Positions 34,469 through 48,800 are shown, counted from the first letter of the stretch. The stretch is 64,000 bases of DNA from Saccopteryx bilineata (GCF_036850765.1 NC_089490.1:108941074-109005073), one strand, 5' to 3'. The notes: generated from the letters alone by a model not told the origin. Program-made: numbers and translations.

Positions 34469-36035
34469 CCATATTTTCCCATGTATAAGACACTCCCATG
34501 TATAACGCACACCTCAATTTTGGGGCCCAGAATTTGAAAAATATATATATTACATAAAGTTATTGAACTCAAATTTTATTCATCATATAATTAATACAAC
34601 TCCTCATCACTGTCAAAACTCCCATCCATTAGCTTTTCATCATCTGAGTTGGATGTTGAATCACTGTCTTCATATATTGCCTTGTCCTCAGTTCCATCTA
34701 TGGCATTTGAAATGCCAAACTTCTTAAATGACTTGACAACGATCTCAATCTTGCCATTATCCCAGGATCTTTTCATCCAGGTTCAACTTCTCCCATAGTT
34801 TTTTTCCCACTCTTTCTGCTGGTGTCAAATTGTCCCCAGAAGACTTCATCCATTGGTTCCATTTGTCTCTTATGGCAGCTTTGAAGGGTTTGTTAATGCT
34901 GACATCAAGTGGATGAAGCTGGGATATGAAGCCTCCAGGTATGATAGCAAATTTTGTTTTTCGCTCTGCAGCAATCTTCTTTGTGTTTTTTGTTATGTGT
35001 GCCCTGAACTGATCAAGCACCAATAGGGCAGGTTTGCACACAAGCCTACCTGGTCTCCTCTAAACTTTCTCAAACCAGATATTTATCCCATCTTGATCCA
35101 TCCAACCCTTGTCATGAACGTGGACAATCACTCCTCAAAGAATGTCTTCTTTTGGCATTGTTTTGAGTTTGAAAACCAGCAATGGAGGCAGCTTGGTTCC
35201 CATTGGCACAAAAAGATAAAACAACAACAGTATAACAGCTCTTTTCATGTCCACTTGTCTTCACAGTTACAGTTTTCACCCCCTTCTTATCAACAGTTCT
35301 GTTACTCGGGACATCAAATTAAAGGAGGACTTTGTCCACATTTGCAATCTGCCTCAACTCAAATTGATGTGTCTTCTGACATTGAATGACAAAATGATTA
35401 AATTCAAGGACCTTCTGCTCATAGCTTTCAGGCATTTTTTGGGCAAGTCTGGTGCATGTAGTCATGCTTAGTCCATTCCATTTCATGAAACTGAAGCACC
35501 AATTGTGTCCTCCTTTGAAATCAGTAACTTCTTTTCATCAGCAATTCTTTTTGCCTCATGCTGAACCATCTTTGTGGACACAAGGAATTCAATTACCCTT
35601 TGCTCTTTAATCTGTATCTTCAATTCCCTCTCTAAATCAGGCCATTTTGCTGACTTACCTCTCATGGCCTTCTTCCGTGGCATTTTCAGTAGGATTTCTT
35701 TTTCCTGTAGCCAGTCTCAGATTGATTTCTTAGTCGGAGGAGGACCAAACTTACGTTCAGCAGCACGATTTCCATTCACTTTTGAAAATTAGATCACTTT
35801 TAACTTGAATTCAGCACTGTACAGAAATCTTTTCTGAGCCATTTGTGGGCGGAACATGGCAACACATAACCTACCATAATATACCGGTAACAAGAGTGAA
35901 ACAATGAGCGCAGAGACAACGTGAAAAAGCGAGAAATGCAAGTAAAAAAATCTACAACCACTGTCTGAGACGCACCAGTTTTTAAACCCCAAATTTTGGG
36001 GGAAATGGTGTGTCTTATACATGGGGAATTATGGT
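34469..36035 (-). mobile_element. Tigger/pogo-type DNA transposon (Tc1-mariner superfamily)
   Basis: The ends are imperfect inverted repeats, 'CCATATTTTCCCATGTATAAGAC' on the left and, reversed, 'CCATAATTCCCCATGTATAAGAC' on the right. The right repeat is followed by TA, the expected target site; the left TA is not preserved. The interior encodes a pogo-like transposase on the minus strand. Confidence 0.85.
34591..35870 (-). pseudogene. Broken Tigger/pogo-like transposase gene
   Basis: Minus-strand pieces appear in order: a helix-turn-helix start (KRFLYSAEFKLKVI, near 35,850-35,800), a second DNA-binding part at 35,683-35,483 (PRKKAMRGKSAKWPDLE...), a decayed middle with several stops, then the DDE catalytic half at 35,041-34,757 (LLVLDQFRAHITKNTKK, IPGGFISQLHPLDVSINKPF) and the tail at 34,776-34,591 (KSFKKFGISNAIDGTED, acidic C-terminus). 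The LVLDQFRAH and HPLDVSINKPFK motifs are diagnostic of the Tigger/CENP-B-related DDE family. Frameshifts and stops make it non-functional. Confidence 0.85.
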
Positions 36036-36211
36036 AGTTTGGTTGTATGCGGTGGAGGAATGTGCAGTAATGTGGCATAAGGCTGAGGGAGCTGGCATCT
36101 TTCAGTGCACTTACCTACGCCATTTTGAACTGTTAAAAGCACGAGTCTTCCATTTGTGTGGCTATGTTTGGTGACTTTCTGGCTTTTAACATGACTCCTA
36201 AATGAAATTCA

Positions 36212-36358
36212 GATATATAGATATAGATATAGATATAGATATATAGAGATATAGAGATATAGATATAGATATATAGATATAGATTATATAGATATAGATT
36301 AGATATAGATTATATAGATAGATAGATATAGATATAGATATATATATAGATATATACA
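36212..36358. repeat. (ATAGAT)n simple-sequence array
   Basis: About 145 bp of interrupted ATAGAT/ATATAG units. Confidence 0.95.
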
Positions 36359-36614
36359 TAATGGAAATAAAGCAAGCTTTGATTTTTATTAGGACTTTTA
36401 AGCATAGCTAATTAAATTCACCATAATTTTTAGAATTCTTATATCAGGAGGTTACAGGAAATACATCTCTCTATGTACAAGCACAATTTTTAGAATTTAA
36501 TAGAATATACTATTTTATGAATAATCTTCAAATAAAAAGAAAAAAGAAATGCAGCCAGAATAATCATTTAAATTGTTTTTAAATGTTTTAATATTTAAGT
36601 ATTTAAATGCTTTT

Positions 36615-36960
36615 TAAATTGAATTTATTGGGGTGATATTGGTGTATAAAACTTACAAGTTTTAAGTGCACAACTCACTAAAACATCATCTGCACACTAC
36701 ATGATGTGCTCATTGCCCAAAGTTAAGTCTCCTGTTTTCCCCATTTCCCCCTTTTTGATCACTTCCACTTCCCCCATCCTTCTTTCTCCTTGGCTATCAC
36801 CACACTCTTGTCATGTCTATGTGTCATTGCTTAATCTTGTCACCTTTTTTTCACCCAGCTCCCCAATACCCCTCTTTTCTGACAGCTGTCAGACTGTTTT
36901 GAATATAGTGCTTCAAAGAGCATTGCTAACTTTGCTTTGAATATTAGAAATCTTGAGATA
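36615..36960 (-). mobile_element. L1 3'-end fragment, antisense
   Basis: 'AATTGAATTTATTGGGGTGATATTGG' leads into a pyrimidine-rich stretch ('TTCCCCATTTCCCCCTTTTTGATC') typical of the reversed L1 3' UTR. The plus-strand open frame at 36,701-36,940 is this antisense sequence. Confidence 0.75.
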
Positions 36961-37424
36961 ACTGAATCTTTTGTTACTTTTTCTTGCCCCTCAATTGTAA
37001 CTTCTCTCCAATCATTTTTTGCACAATACTTAAATGTTCACATTAATAAAATAGTACACATACTAAATAAACATGGTTTTATGTTTCTTGTGTTTAATTT
37101 CTTTTATGTGAGTTGAAAGTTTTCTATTTCATTTCTATAGATTGTAATTACTTCTGTTCACACAAATGTATTTGAAATATATATATATATATCACATATA
37201 TTAATTCTGGTATATCCTTTAAGTCTCACTCTTAGTGGATCTAAGGTTTTAAAGTAGATTTCCTGTTGGTAAACTTAAATTTAATTAACAAACCTTAATG
37301 TGATTATGTCTCTGATCTAGGTCACAGTGTAGTCTTAGGTTAAAAACAAAAACGAACAACAAATCTGGAAGATTTTATTTATTAGCACATGTAAATTTAA
37401 CACTGGCCTTTCTTCTTTTTCTTT

Positions 37425-37788
37425 TTTTTAAATTAAGTGAGAGCAGGAGAGGCAGAGAGAAAGACTGACTCATGCACCGGGACCGGAATCCACTCAGGGC
37501 GATGCTCTGCCCATCTGTGGGCATTGGTCCCATTGCTCAGCAACCTGAGCTACTTTTAGCATCTCAGGCAGGAGGCCACTGAGCCATCCTCAGGGCCCAG
37601 AGCCTACTCACTGGAGCCCATGGAGCAATGGCTAAGGTAAAGGGGAGAGAGAGAGAAAAAAAATGGGTAGGGAGGAGGAGGAAGAGGGGTAGAGAAGCAG
37701 ATGGTTGCTTCTCTTGTGTGGGAATTGAACCTAGGACTTCCACAAGGGGGTAGCGAATGCTCTACCACTGAGCCAGCTATCCAGGGCC
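37425..37788 (-). mobile_element. Type A SINE, diverged
   Basis: The reverse complement starts GGCCCTGGATAGCTGGCTCAGTGGTAGAG near 37,788 and keeps the 'CTTCTC...' body and the GGCTCCAGTGAGTAGGC block. It is an older copy with extra sequence in the body. Confidence 0.85.
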
Positions 37789-39862
37789 AATAATGAACTT
37801 TCTTTTAAAAAAAAAACAACAAAGTGATTTATCTTCTCTACATGTAAGTTATGCTTATCTACACTAGGAAAAGATCTGCAAAACAAATAAAAGTTGGGCT
37901 ATGGAACTCATAAAACACGTTATAAAAATATACTCAATAATTAAGGTACTTGTTTATCATTTATTTTACATCATTGTTCCAAACAATAGTAAGGGTTATT
38001 GACCTTATATAGGTTACAGTGCATTAAGAAACAATTAGTTAAACAATGGTTAAGAAAGAGCGTACTAGCTGTTAAGATTAGATAAGTACAGGGAGCTATG
38101 AAAATATATACCAAAACCATATAATTTAGTCTGGAGTGGAGAATGGGCAAGGAAGTATTTTCCTCCAAGTGACACTTAACTAGCCACCTGAAAAATAAGA
38201 AAGAATTTAAAAGGTGAGTAAGAAAGGGAAAATGTTATTTATTAAACTGAGGCAAACAACATGTGATTAGATTAGAAGCCTAAGAATGCATGATACAGTT
38301 GAGGAACTGAACCAAGTTTAGTGTGTCGACATCATTACACACATGAAAGTGGTAAAGGAATAAAGAGAAGCAGAGAAAAAAGAGTCTGATAAAAACAGAA
38401 AAAAATATTTACATAATAATGAGCCACTAAAAGGAATCAAGTAGTGAGTAATGTGCTCTTATGTGAAGTTTAGATAGTCACTATATCATGATATGAAGAA
38501 TGGACTTTGGCAGACAAAACTAGAAGCAAACCAAAAGATTACTGCAGTTATCCAGGATGATAGACTGGGTATGAAGATATGTAGATGAGTTCCAGAAATA
38601 TTTATGTAGTAAAATTAACAGACCTTAAATTAGTGTTTGAGTATTGAAGGTGAAAAAAATGAAAGAGGTCATGATTAACTCCAAGGACTCTGGCTTAGAA
38701 TAATGTGGGCATATTCCTGTTATTGAGTGAGTTTAATTTTTTAAATATGAGGATTGAGGGGTCTTGAGATATTCAAAAAGAGATGCCCAATGGGTAATCC
38801 ACTATAATATGGTCTAAGCTAGAAATAAAAATTTATGAGTTATCAATAAATTGATGGCAATTGAAATTATACAGTGGATGAATTCAGCCAAGAATTGTGT
38901 ATTATAGACAATCCACACAAATTCTGAGGAACAGCAGTATTTAAGAGTTCAGAAGAAGATAGAGACACTGCAAGAAAGACTGAGAAGAAATGGCTAAAGA
39001 AGTAGACTGAAGTTCAATACAATTTGGTGTCATAAATCTCAGTTAGAGAATATTTCTAGAACAAAGGGTAGGTCAATAATAAGCAAACTTGATAGTTAAA
39101 ATGAAAGATAAAAATTTCTCATTTTATTTAGCCAGAAGAAAGTCATTGGTGATATGATAAGAACACTTTAGTGAAATACTAGGAAAAGCAGAGGCCAAAT
39201 TTTAGAACTAAAGTGGGTGGTAGAAAGAGAAAAAAGGGAACATCAACAATTTTTAAGAAGTTTGACTTATAAGAAGCAGGGGGAAAAATGGACAGAAACT
39301 AGAAGCCACATGTGGTTGAGGGAAAGTTTTCTTTTTGTTCTTGCATGTTTAGTTGCTGATAGAAAAGGAAACATAAGAAGTGAGGTTAGAGAGGAAGTAA
39401 TCAAGGAAGGGATTTTAAAAAAATTAAAATTGATGTAATCCTGACTATAAACTTGGAGATTGGATTTAGACAGAGAGATACTGCTTCTTTGGTGTTAGGA
39501 AGAAAAGAAAAAGTAATGAGATGGAGACAAATGTGTAGACTCCATAGTAGAAAGTTCAGAAAAATATCATCTGATGTCATCTCTTTAAAAAATAAAATAA
39601 AAAGGAAAGAAACAAACAAACAACTCAAGCTTCTCTGTTAATGGTGATTGAGAGGTGCAAGCAGAGAATTTTTGAGGAGATAAAAGGAAAGTTTCTGTCT
39701 GAAATAGCCACTTCATGAATGGAAAATGACTATGGAAATATAGTGTGAGTGATCAGGTTGAACTAAGGACTCAGTTTTGTAGAAACAAAGTGTTTCTACA
39801 AAAATGTGTAAATAAAGAACATTTATAAAAATATATTAATGGGAAAGATACCTGTGATCAAT
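37789..39862. other. Intergenic DNA upstream (+) of the KLRF-like stop codon
   Basis: No gene was found. The 38,500-39,130 part ('ATTACTGCAGTTATCCAGGATGATAG', 'CATGATTAACTCCAAGGACTCTGG') looks like a very old dispersed mammalian repeat. The open frame at 39,217-39,438 shows no domain. Confidence 0.4.
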
Positions 39863-42800
39863 TTAGAGGTCATTGTCTGAAGAAATCGCATCTTGACAAA
39901 TCCAGTAGCTATGAGTGTGACATTTTTCAGAAAAAACACCCTTTTTTGTTATCATAGCACAAGCCTTGTCCTCAACCTTGCCCGTGACATGAAATCTGTA
40001 GGGGAAAAGCACAATGGTATACATTTTGTGTGTTTTCTCTCTTCATAGAAATAATGTACTACTCTACTCTCCAAGCTAGATATCTAAGACACTGTAATAT
40101 TCAGACAAGAAATGCACAATAAACAATGACTTGTAGAATGAAGAAATTGTTACAAATAGCTTTTTAATCAAAATGGTCATTCATAAATAGGAATATTGCA
40201 TGGAATAAAAATGTGAATAAGAAATTCTGGTTTCTCAATGCCATATGATCATATGAAAATAGAGATCTTGAAGGATTGTTATTGTCTGAATGTTTTAACC
40301 CCTAAATACAATGGTATTAAGAAGTGGGGCTTTCAAGAGGGCTTAATTTATAAGGGTATACACTGGCTATAATGACTATGCCAATGTAACTTGTAAAATT
40401 TGGAGGAAGATTGTTCATTTTATCATACATAAGACAAATACAAAGTTCTGTTTCTAAGGCTGTGTGCTATGGTCTGAATGTACATGTTCCCCCAAATTTA
40501 TATGTTAAAATCCTAATACACTCAATGTTATAGTATCAAGAAGTAAGGCTTTGGGACAGTGATTAAGTCATTAGGATGAAGGTCTTATGAATGGAATTTG
40601 TTCAAAGAGACTCTAGAGCTGTGATGGCAAACCTATGACACGTGTGTCAGCACTGACACATGTAGCCATTTTCAATGACACGTGGCTGCATGAAGTCGCA
40701 TACCAGAGAAGTATGGGGCTGCAGGCCAAGAAGGATGTTTCATCCTCGGCTCCGGAGCCAAGGATAAAACATTTGCTATAGTGTAGACCAGGGGTCTCAA
40801 ACTCGTGGCCCGCAGGCCGCATGCGGCCCGCCGAACAATTTTGTGCGGCCCGCAGACTAATCCACGAAGTTCAAAATATTTTGGATAAAATTAAGTAAGC
40901 CTAGGGGCCTACTTGTATTTTTCATTTCTCTAGCATCCAAGCTAGATATTAGCTTAGTTAACAGCAGTTGTGATGCGAACTACAGTTTCTGGTCGTTTTG
41001 TGACACTGAGTAAACTGCATGTACGATTGTGCTTGTTGTACTGATTTTTTTGGTTTTCAACTGCAGTGAGAAAAGTGTTGCGTAACAGTTGCCTTTGTAG
41101 ACCTAGTGTGGCCCGCCGAACGGCTGTGATCTTGCTCTGCGGCCCACATGCTGAGTTGAATTTGAGACCCCTGGTGTAGACACTCTGTGCCAGAGGTCTG
41201 TAGGCCAAAACAACAGAACTCCGGCACAGAGCGTCTAGTTCTGGGACTTCTGGTTAGGCCGTTTTTCTCGAAGTGACACACCACCCGAGTTAGGCTCGGT
41301 TTTTTGACGAATTTTGACACACCAGGCTCAAATGATTACCCATCACTGCTCTAGAGAGATCCTTAATTCTTTCTACCATATAAAGATATGGTGAGAAGGA
41401 TCTAGCTACACACTAGGAAAAAGGTTATCATCAAAACATGACCATGATTGCACCTTGACCGAAGAATTCCACCCACTGGACCTGTGAGAAATATATTTTT
41501 GTTGTTCATACACTATCTACAATGTGGTATTTTGTTATCATAGCTCAAACATTCCTGCCATTTTTTGGAGAAAAATTCATTTTGCTACTCTAAAATTTCC
41601 GATTCAAACTTTTTGAATATCTGTAATAATTGAATGATACCACCTCTACAACGTACAATATAATAATATTTATCATTTTATGATTTAGAAATATCAACAC
41701 ATCCAAAAATATGTATGGTTTTCAAAAAAATATTAAAGAAATTTTCTGTAAAATAAGTCAGACCTAAATCCCAAATGTCACACCTTTCAAAAATCTTCTC
41801 ACACTAATTGTGTATAATGAGGCTCCTTGGGTCTGCAAGTGATCCTTGGAAAGAATACTCTTTGGTACATCTAGACTTTACATGCTGAAGATGGCAACTT
41901 CCCCTTTTAGTTCTCTTTTTTGAGTCTTAGACAAATAAGCCATAAGGTAAAATATTGTCAATTTTAAAAACCAGATTATAAATTAATAATTTAAAGCAAG
42001 TTTGCACTTAGGTTGAAGGAACATAACTCTAACAATATGGTTATAGTTTTCTATTAGAAATAATTATAGATAAAATGTTTAAATTAATTTAGTGTGTGTT
42101 GTGTACAGAGAGTATGGCATGGGTACAAAGTGTAAATTTTAAAGAGAAATATAATAAATGGTTTCTGGGTAAAAATATTCATTTAAAGAATGACATTCTG
42201 TTTCAGAGTATTTTATGCTACCCTTCAACCAGCTCGGGGTGCCTGCTATATCACTCAAAAACATCTATGTGCTTTTTTATCTTCTTTTATGAAATTTAAA
42301 TCTCTCTGAAAGCTACCACAAGAAGCAAACTTTTAATTTTAAAAATAAAAATTAAATTTTTAATCAAGAAGTTTAATTAACTTTTGATGATATCCAAAAC
42401 CTTGATACTGAAATTAGAAGACTTCACCTTGAATCTCCATCCCTTGACCTTCTGCCTGTGTTTTGGGGGGATTGGTGCATAATCTCCAAAGATTCAGTAT
42501 TCTCTACTTACGGAATGTAAGCTGAAATGAATGAGGTACATAAAAGTGGATATAGACATTGCTTATTGGGGTAAAAGAATTTTAAAAGAGTCAATGACCT
42601 CTCGTATTATGTATAACTTATTACTTAATATTCCCTAATAATTAGAATCCTTCTAATAAACAAAAGAAAAGCTTTAAAGAACATTTCATAAGCACTTAAA
42701 TTTAGAGAATTTTATATTGACTACAATTTTCTATTTCTACCTCTAGCATTATAGGTAATTGAAAACAACGTCCAACTATGAAAATAAGTTAGCTTAGGAA

Positions 42801-45800
42801 TCTTTATTTGTCTAAGGAAAATTTCCTGAGCATACATTAACAAAGATCAAAGTCTTCAATCTAAAGAACCAATTGGCTGTCTAGAGTTTCAGAAAGTTCC
42901 CTGTAGGCATTGGGATTGGCTGCTGAGCTGTTATATTTCTCCAATTGTATTCAAATGCTAAACACTCACAACTGTGGATTCAATGGGGTGCCATCCAGCC
43001 AAGTCCATGTTATTTGTGGATGTGTGATGTTCAGTCCAATCCAAAAGTAGATTCCATCTTGTATACTAGTTTGTATGAAATCCTGTGAAAAAGGATCCAG
43101 AGGAATTTAACTGAGTTATACTTATTTAAATAGCCTCTTCTACTTTTTCCAGACTTTAAAAGGTTTTGATATTTATCTCCCTAATTAGGAAAAGCTTAAG
43201 AAGGTTGAAGAGGTTTTCTACATACTTTGAGGAGGAAATCAATATAGGAAGACATTCAAAATACATGACTCTTGCATACATTGTGTGAACACACGTTCTG
43301 CTTAAGAGAATTCATCAAGAGAATGTGAAGCAAAAACTAGTAATGAACAAGTCTACCTAAAAGTGCAACAACTACTCATGGATTGCTTTGTTTACCAATG
43401 TGCTGTCTTGTAGAAAAGCGGGGCCTAGTGAAACTTTACACAAATAAAATATAAGAGCCTGTATTTCCTACCCAAGCTACTAGGGATATTGCCAAATATT
43501 GGTAATACTTTTGCTAAGTACCTCAAAGAACTTTTTCTCCCCAAGAGGTAGTGTGAAAGGATGGCATGGATATCCTAGCTTTGCAATTTACTTGGAGAAT
43601 GAAATAGACTAGTTTATACAACCTGTCAAGTTCTGCAGATTCACATGACCAGGCAGTGACGCAGTGGATAGAGCATCAGTCGGGGACGCAGAGGACCCAG
43701 GTTCAAAACCCTGAGGTTGCCAGCTTGAGCATGGGGTCCCTGGCTTGAATATGGGATTATAGATATGACCCCATGGTTGCTGGCTTAAGCCTAATGTCGC
43801 TGGTTTGAGCAAGGGGTCACTTGCTCTGCTGTAGACCCCCAGTTAGGGCATATATGAGAAAGCAATCAATGAACAACTAGGAGTCACAACGAAGAATTGA
43901 TGTTTCTCATCTCTCTCCTTTCCTGTCTGTCTGTCCTTATCTGTCCCTCTCTCTGTCTCTCCCTCTCTGTCACAAGAAAAAAAAAGCTCTGTAGATTCTT
44001 CTTATGAAAATGGGGAAAATACTGCCTATGTCATTAGGTTAGGTTATTATGAGCACTAAGTTATATAACATTTGTAATGTGCCTACCACAGTGCCTGCTA
44101 TATGACAGGAATTCAATAAATGGCAATTAGTAGTTGTAGTATAATTCTTGGATTATAAAATGTACATATTTCTCCCGATTCTTTTTTATTATGATTTTTT
44201 TTCTTAGATTTTACTTTATGGTTTTTAAGGAGAGGAGAGAGAGAGAAACAGATGGTGAGGTGGGAGAAGCGGAAAGTATCAACTCATAGTAGTTGCTTCT
44301 CATATGTGCCTTGACAGGACAAGCCTAGGGTTTTGAACCCATGACTTCAGGATTCCAGGTTGACACTTTATCCACTGTACCACCACAGGTCAGGCAATTC
44401 TCCTGCTTCTGAAAGGGTTAGTTTTCATTGCAAATTAGATCTTACCAGTTCAGCCTTGTCTTGGATCATCAAGAGATGTGACTTCATTTTTAAACAAGAT
44501 TTTTGGCTATCAACCCATGATTTAAAAGTTTTTAAAAAGTTATAACATTTCCCTTTCTCCTGAACCCAGTCATTAGGGCATAAATTTAGTCTCGGGTTTG
44601 CTGAAATGAAAAAATAAGAAGAAATAAGAACGAGAACAATGTTTTAATATCAAAAAACAATTTTTGCACTAATTTTATAAATTGTTTCCTTAAAAGTAAG
44701 TAGTCTCACTTTTAAGAAATAAACTCTACCTCTACTGATTAATAGTCTCTAGACAAAATAAGTGCAAGAAATATTCATAGTTATTATTTATTATTATATG
44801 TCAAATAATCTTCTGAAGTCTTTATGCACATGAATATATAAAATGTTTTCCCTTACAAGAAACTTAGAAAATCCATAAAATGATTAACTTCATGTTCCTG
44901 ATTTTGTAAATAAAGATTTCGAGATTAAGGTTAAAGTTAAGGGTAAACTGGGAAACTAAATGTTAAATGACTTACTAATAGAAGGTCGTCTAACTAATAA
45001 CTGATAGGACAATGAAAATTTTAAAATAAAACAGAGAGCCTAAAGGGCATGAGAAGAAAACTGCTGTGGATAAAGAAGTCATGTTCAGAGTCTGCTTTTA
45101 ATGCAGAAGAATGTATCTCATAATACACTGTATTAGCAACTCTATAAAACAAATTGTTCAACACAATCTTAATATGTTTATTCCTCAATGGCCACCATAC
45201 TTATTTCAGTAAGGATCCAGGATGGATGTGGAGGGTATTCTGCTAAGTGAAATAAGCCAGTCAGAAGAAAACAATTACCATATGGTTTCATTTATATGTG
45301 GAATCTAATGACCAAAGTAACCTAACAAACAAAAATAGAAGCAGACTCATAGATACAGAGGACAGACTGACAGCTGCCAGAAGAGAAGGCAGTTGGGGCG
45401 TTGATAAAAAGGTGAAGAAATTAAGCAAAGAAAATAAAGTTCATAGACACAGACAACAATATGGTGATAACCAGAGGGAAAGGGGGTGAGGAGGTAGAAG
45501 AAGGTATAGGGGGATAAATGGTGATGGAAGGAGATGACTTGGGGTGTTGAACACACAATACAACACACAGATGATGCATTATAGAATTGTACACCTGAAA
45601 GCTATACAATTTTATTAACCAATGTCACCCTAATAAACACAATTTTTTAAAAAATAAAGAAAAGAAGGCAGAGTTCTTTGGGGGAAAAAAAGAAAAAGTT
45701 TGAAATAATATTAAAATAAACCTATATTCAGAAATGAATACACACAAGTTTCAATTGAACTAATTTGTTTTTTTATTTTAAGCTGAAGAGTAGGTATGTA

Positions 45801-48800
45801 AGTTTTGATTGTATTATATTTAAATTTTTATATATCTAAAATGTTGCATATAATTTTTAAAATATAGTATCTATAAATTTGGAAATAAACTTATATGTTT
45901 ATATTAAATGAAGTAAACTTGAAAATATAGTAAACTATATAAACCCTATACAAAAGTTAGTTTTTACCATTAGACCTATGGGAGCTTGTTGAAAGACAGT
46001 ATAAGAAATCATATTATTTTGGGATACTATCACAAATTAAGTTACTGTTTTGAATGAACAAACTATCCTGATTCTTTATAACCCTCTTCCAAAGGCATTT
46101 TAAAATAATAACAATAAAGTGGTCATTGAAATAATGTTTTTAATAAATTAGGCTTTATCTGCATTGGCCAAAAAAATACCCAACAATACAATGGAGAAAA
46201 ATTTTAGTTATGATAAAATTCAATATTATAAATTATTGACAAAAATAAATGACTTTAAGCTCTCATGCTTGTTCAGAGGTTTACTGTAATATGCCCTTTG
46301 TGATGGTAGCATTTAGCTTCTAAATAATACATGAATTATTCACATCACTCTTTTTTTATTTGCCTGAAAGTCACATACCAAAGCAATAAAGAAGAGCAGG
46401 TTTCTTCCAGTACAGTAAAAATAAAACTTTTTTTCTATAATAAGCACTTATAAATAAGAAAAAGTTAGCATACTAATTTTTTTTAAAAGGGGACAAAGAT
46501 GATGAACAGGCAGTTTACAGAATAAAAATGCAAATATCCAATATATATTACTTTATATTTAATTTTCCAATTATTTAAGAAATAAAACTAAAATTAACCA
46601 TGTGTATTTTTATTATACATTAGTATTTATAATCTGAACTTTATCTGTGTGTGTATATTAAAAGGGTTCAGAGGGTAAGAAGATGAAATGGAAAAATAAA
46701 TATTCAAAAGAGATGAACTTTATCAAAATAAATAGTGACTGAAAACTAAGAGAGTATGCTGCCTCTTATTACTTTATAGAGTTTGTTTTGTTAGAGACTA
46801 GTACAAAGAAGAGCTCTGTGTGTAAGAAGTTGGACAGCTATTGTAGGAAATCAAGACTTAGAGGACATTGTAGAATATGTTAAAGTGCTTAGACTTTTAT
46901 TCTAAGAACTATAGAAAGTCATTGTAGGGTTTTAACCACAGGAATGCCCTGGCCACTGGGCTGCATTTTAGAAAGATCATGATGGCTACAGCTTGGAGAA
47001 TGAATAGAGATGTGCAGAATGTTAGTTAATTAGAAACTCCCTTCTTCATGAGACACAGTGATATCTAAATAGCTCACAATACAACCTTTTGACATAATTT
47101 TTAAATTATGACCTAAAACATCTTGATCACATAGTAAAACAAGTAAGTACCAAAACAGTAACCACTATAGTATAGAAGTGTCATCTAATGTATAAAAATA
47201 ACTGGTACTTTATTTTTTTCTTAAAAACATGTGCTGCCCTGGCCGGTTGGCTCAGCGGTAGAGCATCGGCCTGGCGTGCGGGGAACCCGGGTTCAATTCC
47301 CGGCCAGGGCACACAGGAGAAGCGCCCATTTGCTTCTCCACCCACCACCCCCTTCTTCCTCTCTGTCTCTCTCTTCCCCTCCCGCAGCCAAGGCTGCATT
47401 GGAGCAAAGATGGTCCGGGCGCTGGGGATGGCTCCTTGTCCTCTGCCCCAGGTGCTAGAGAGGCTCTGGTCGCGGCAGAGCGACGCCCCGGAGAGGCAGA
47501 GCATTGCCCCCTGGTGGGCAGAGCTTCGCCCCTGGTGGGCGTGCCAGGTGGATCCCAGTCGGGGGCACGCGGGAGTCTGTCTCACTGTCTCTCTCCGTTT
47601 CCAGCTTCAGAAAAATACAAAAAACAAACAAACAAACAAAAACCACACATGTGCTCATAGCAGTTTTATTTATAATAATCAAAAACTAGAAACAACACAA
47701 ATTTCCATCATCTATACTATTGCAGTGTAACACTACTCAGCAGCAAAAAGCAATGAACTATAGCATGCAACAACCTGGATGAACCCCCAAATCACTATGC
47801 TGAGTAAATTAAAGACAAACATTAAAAAACATATACTGTATGATTCCATTTATTAAAATTCTAGAAAATGTGAAGGAATCTGTAATGATATAAAACTGAT
47901 CAGTGATTATGTAAGGCAAGGGATGAAGGGAAGAATAAACCACAAAGGGCATGATGAAAATTTTCTGTATTGAGATTAAGGTGGTTTGTTGAGCATATTA
48001 TACATCTGTCAATACTTTCAAATCACAGGCTATATATGGAAGCAATTTATTTTATGTAAAGTATACTTCAGTAAAACCAGGACATTTCTTATGACAATCT
48101 TTTGAAAGAGTTTGAATATAGAAATGAATGTCATGGTGATCGCTTTCAAATAGTCCATGATCCCCCTCCCCCAAGTATTACTCTTTTGCATGCCTAGAAA
48201 CTGGTAGATTTGTACTGATCCTTTTGCTTTCCTCTTGTTCTATTTGTAAATGCTACTTATATTTGCAATGTGGGAGAGAGATTCAATGTGTGGCAGACAG
48301 AATGAAACTTTAACACTGTTTCCTCAAAATCAGAGTTCACAATCAGTTAAGTCTTCCTGACAGAATACAGTGTTTAAATACTATTGCTGACTACACCCAG
48401 CCAGTGAAACAAAGAATAATATTTCACGAGCCCTGGCCGGTTGGCTCAGCGGTAGAGCGTCGGCCTAGCGTGCGGAGGACCCGGGTTCGATTCCCGGCCA
48501 GGGCACACAGGAGAAGCGCCCATTTGCTTCTCCACCCCTCCGCCGCGCTTTCCTCTCTGTCTCTCTCTTCCCCTCCCGCAGCCAAGGCTCCATTGGAGCA
48601 AAGATGGCCCGGGCGCTGGGGATGGCTCTGTGGCCTCTGCCTCAGGCGCTAGAGTGGCTCTGGTCCCAACATGGCGACGCCCAGGATGGGCGTGCCGGGT
48701 GGATCCCAGTCGGGCGCATGCGGGAGTCTGTCTGACTGTCTCTCCCTGTTTCCAGCTTCAGAAAAGTGGAAAAAAAAAAAAAAAAAAGAATAATATTTCA

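Larger units (their letters stand above)
40465..41545 (+). repeat. Old MaLR/MLT1-type LTR split by nested hAT MITEs
   Basis: 'TGTGCTATGGTCTGAATGTACATG...CCCCCAAATTTATATG' opens it, and 'CCTGTGAGAAATATATTTTTGTTG...GTGGTATTTTGTTATCATAGC' closes it. Both agree with the MaLR/MLT1 LTR as I remember it. The DNA between 40,619 and 41,348 is inserted. A shorter related piece may lie at 40,280-40,380. Confidence 0.55.

Noticed and set aside
36212..36358. Regularly spaced repeat array, considered as CRISPR-like
   Set aside because: Simple (ATAGAT)n sequence without unique spacers, in a mammalian genome.
46380..46450. Minus-strand hydrophobic stretch with a possible GTGAC donor, tested as the missing KLRF transmembrane exon
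   Set aside because: No convincing acceptor, short, and the phase and composition do not fit; the true exon is more likely outside the window.
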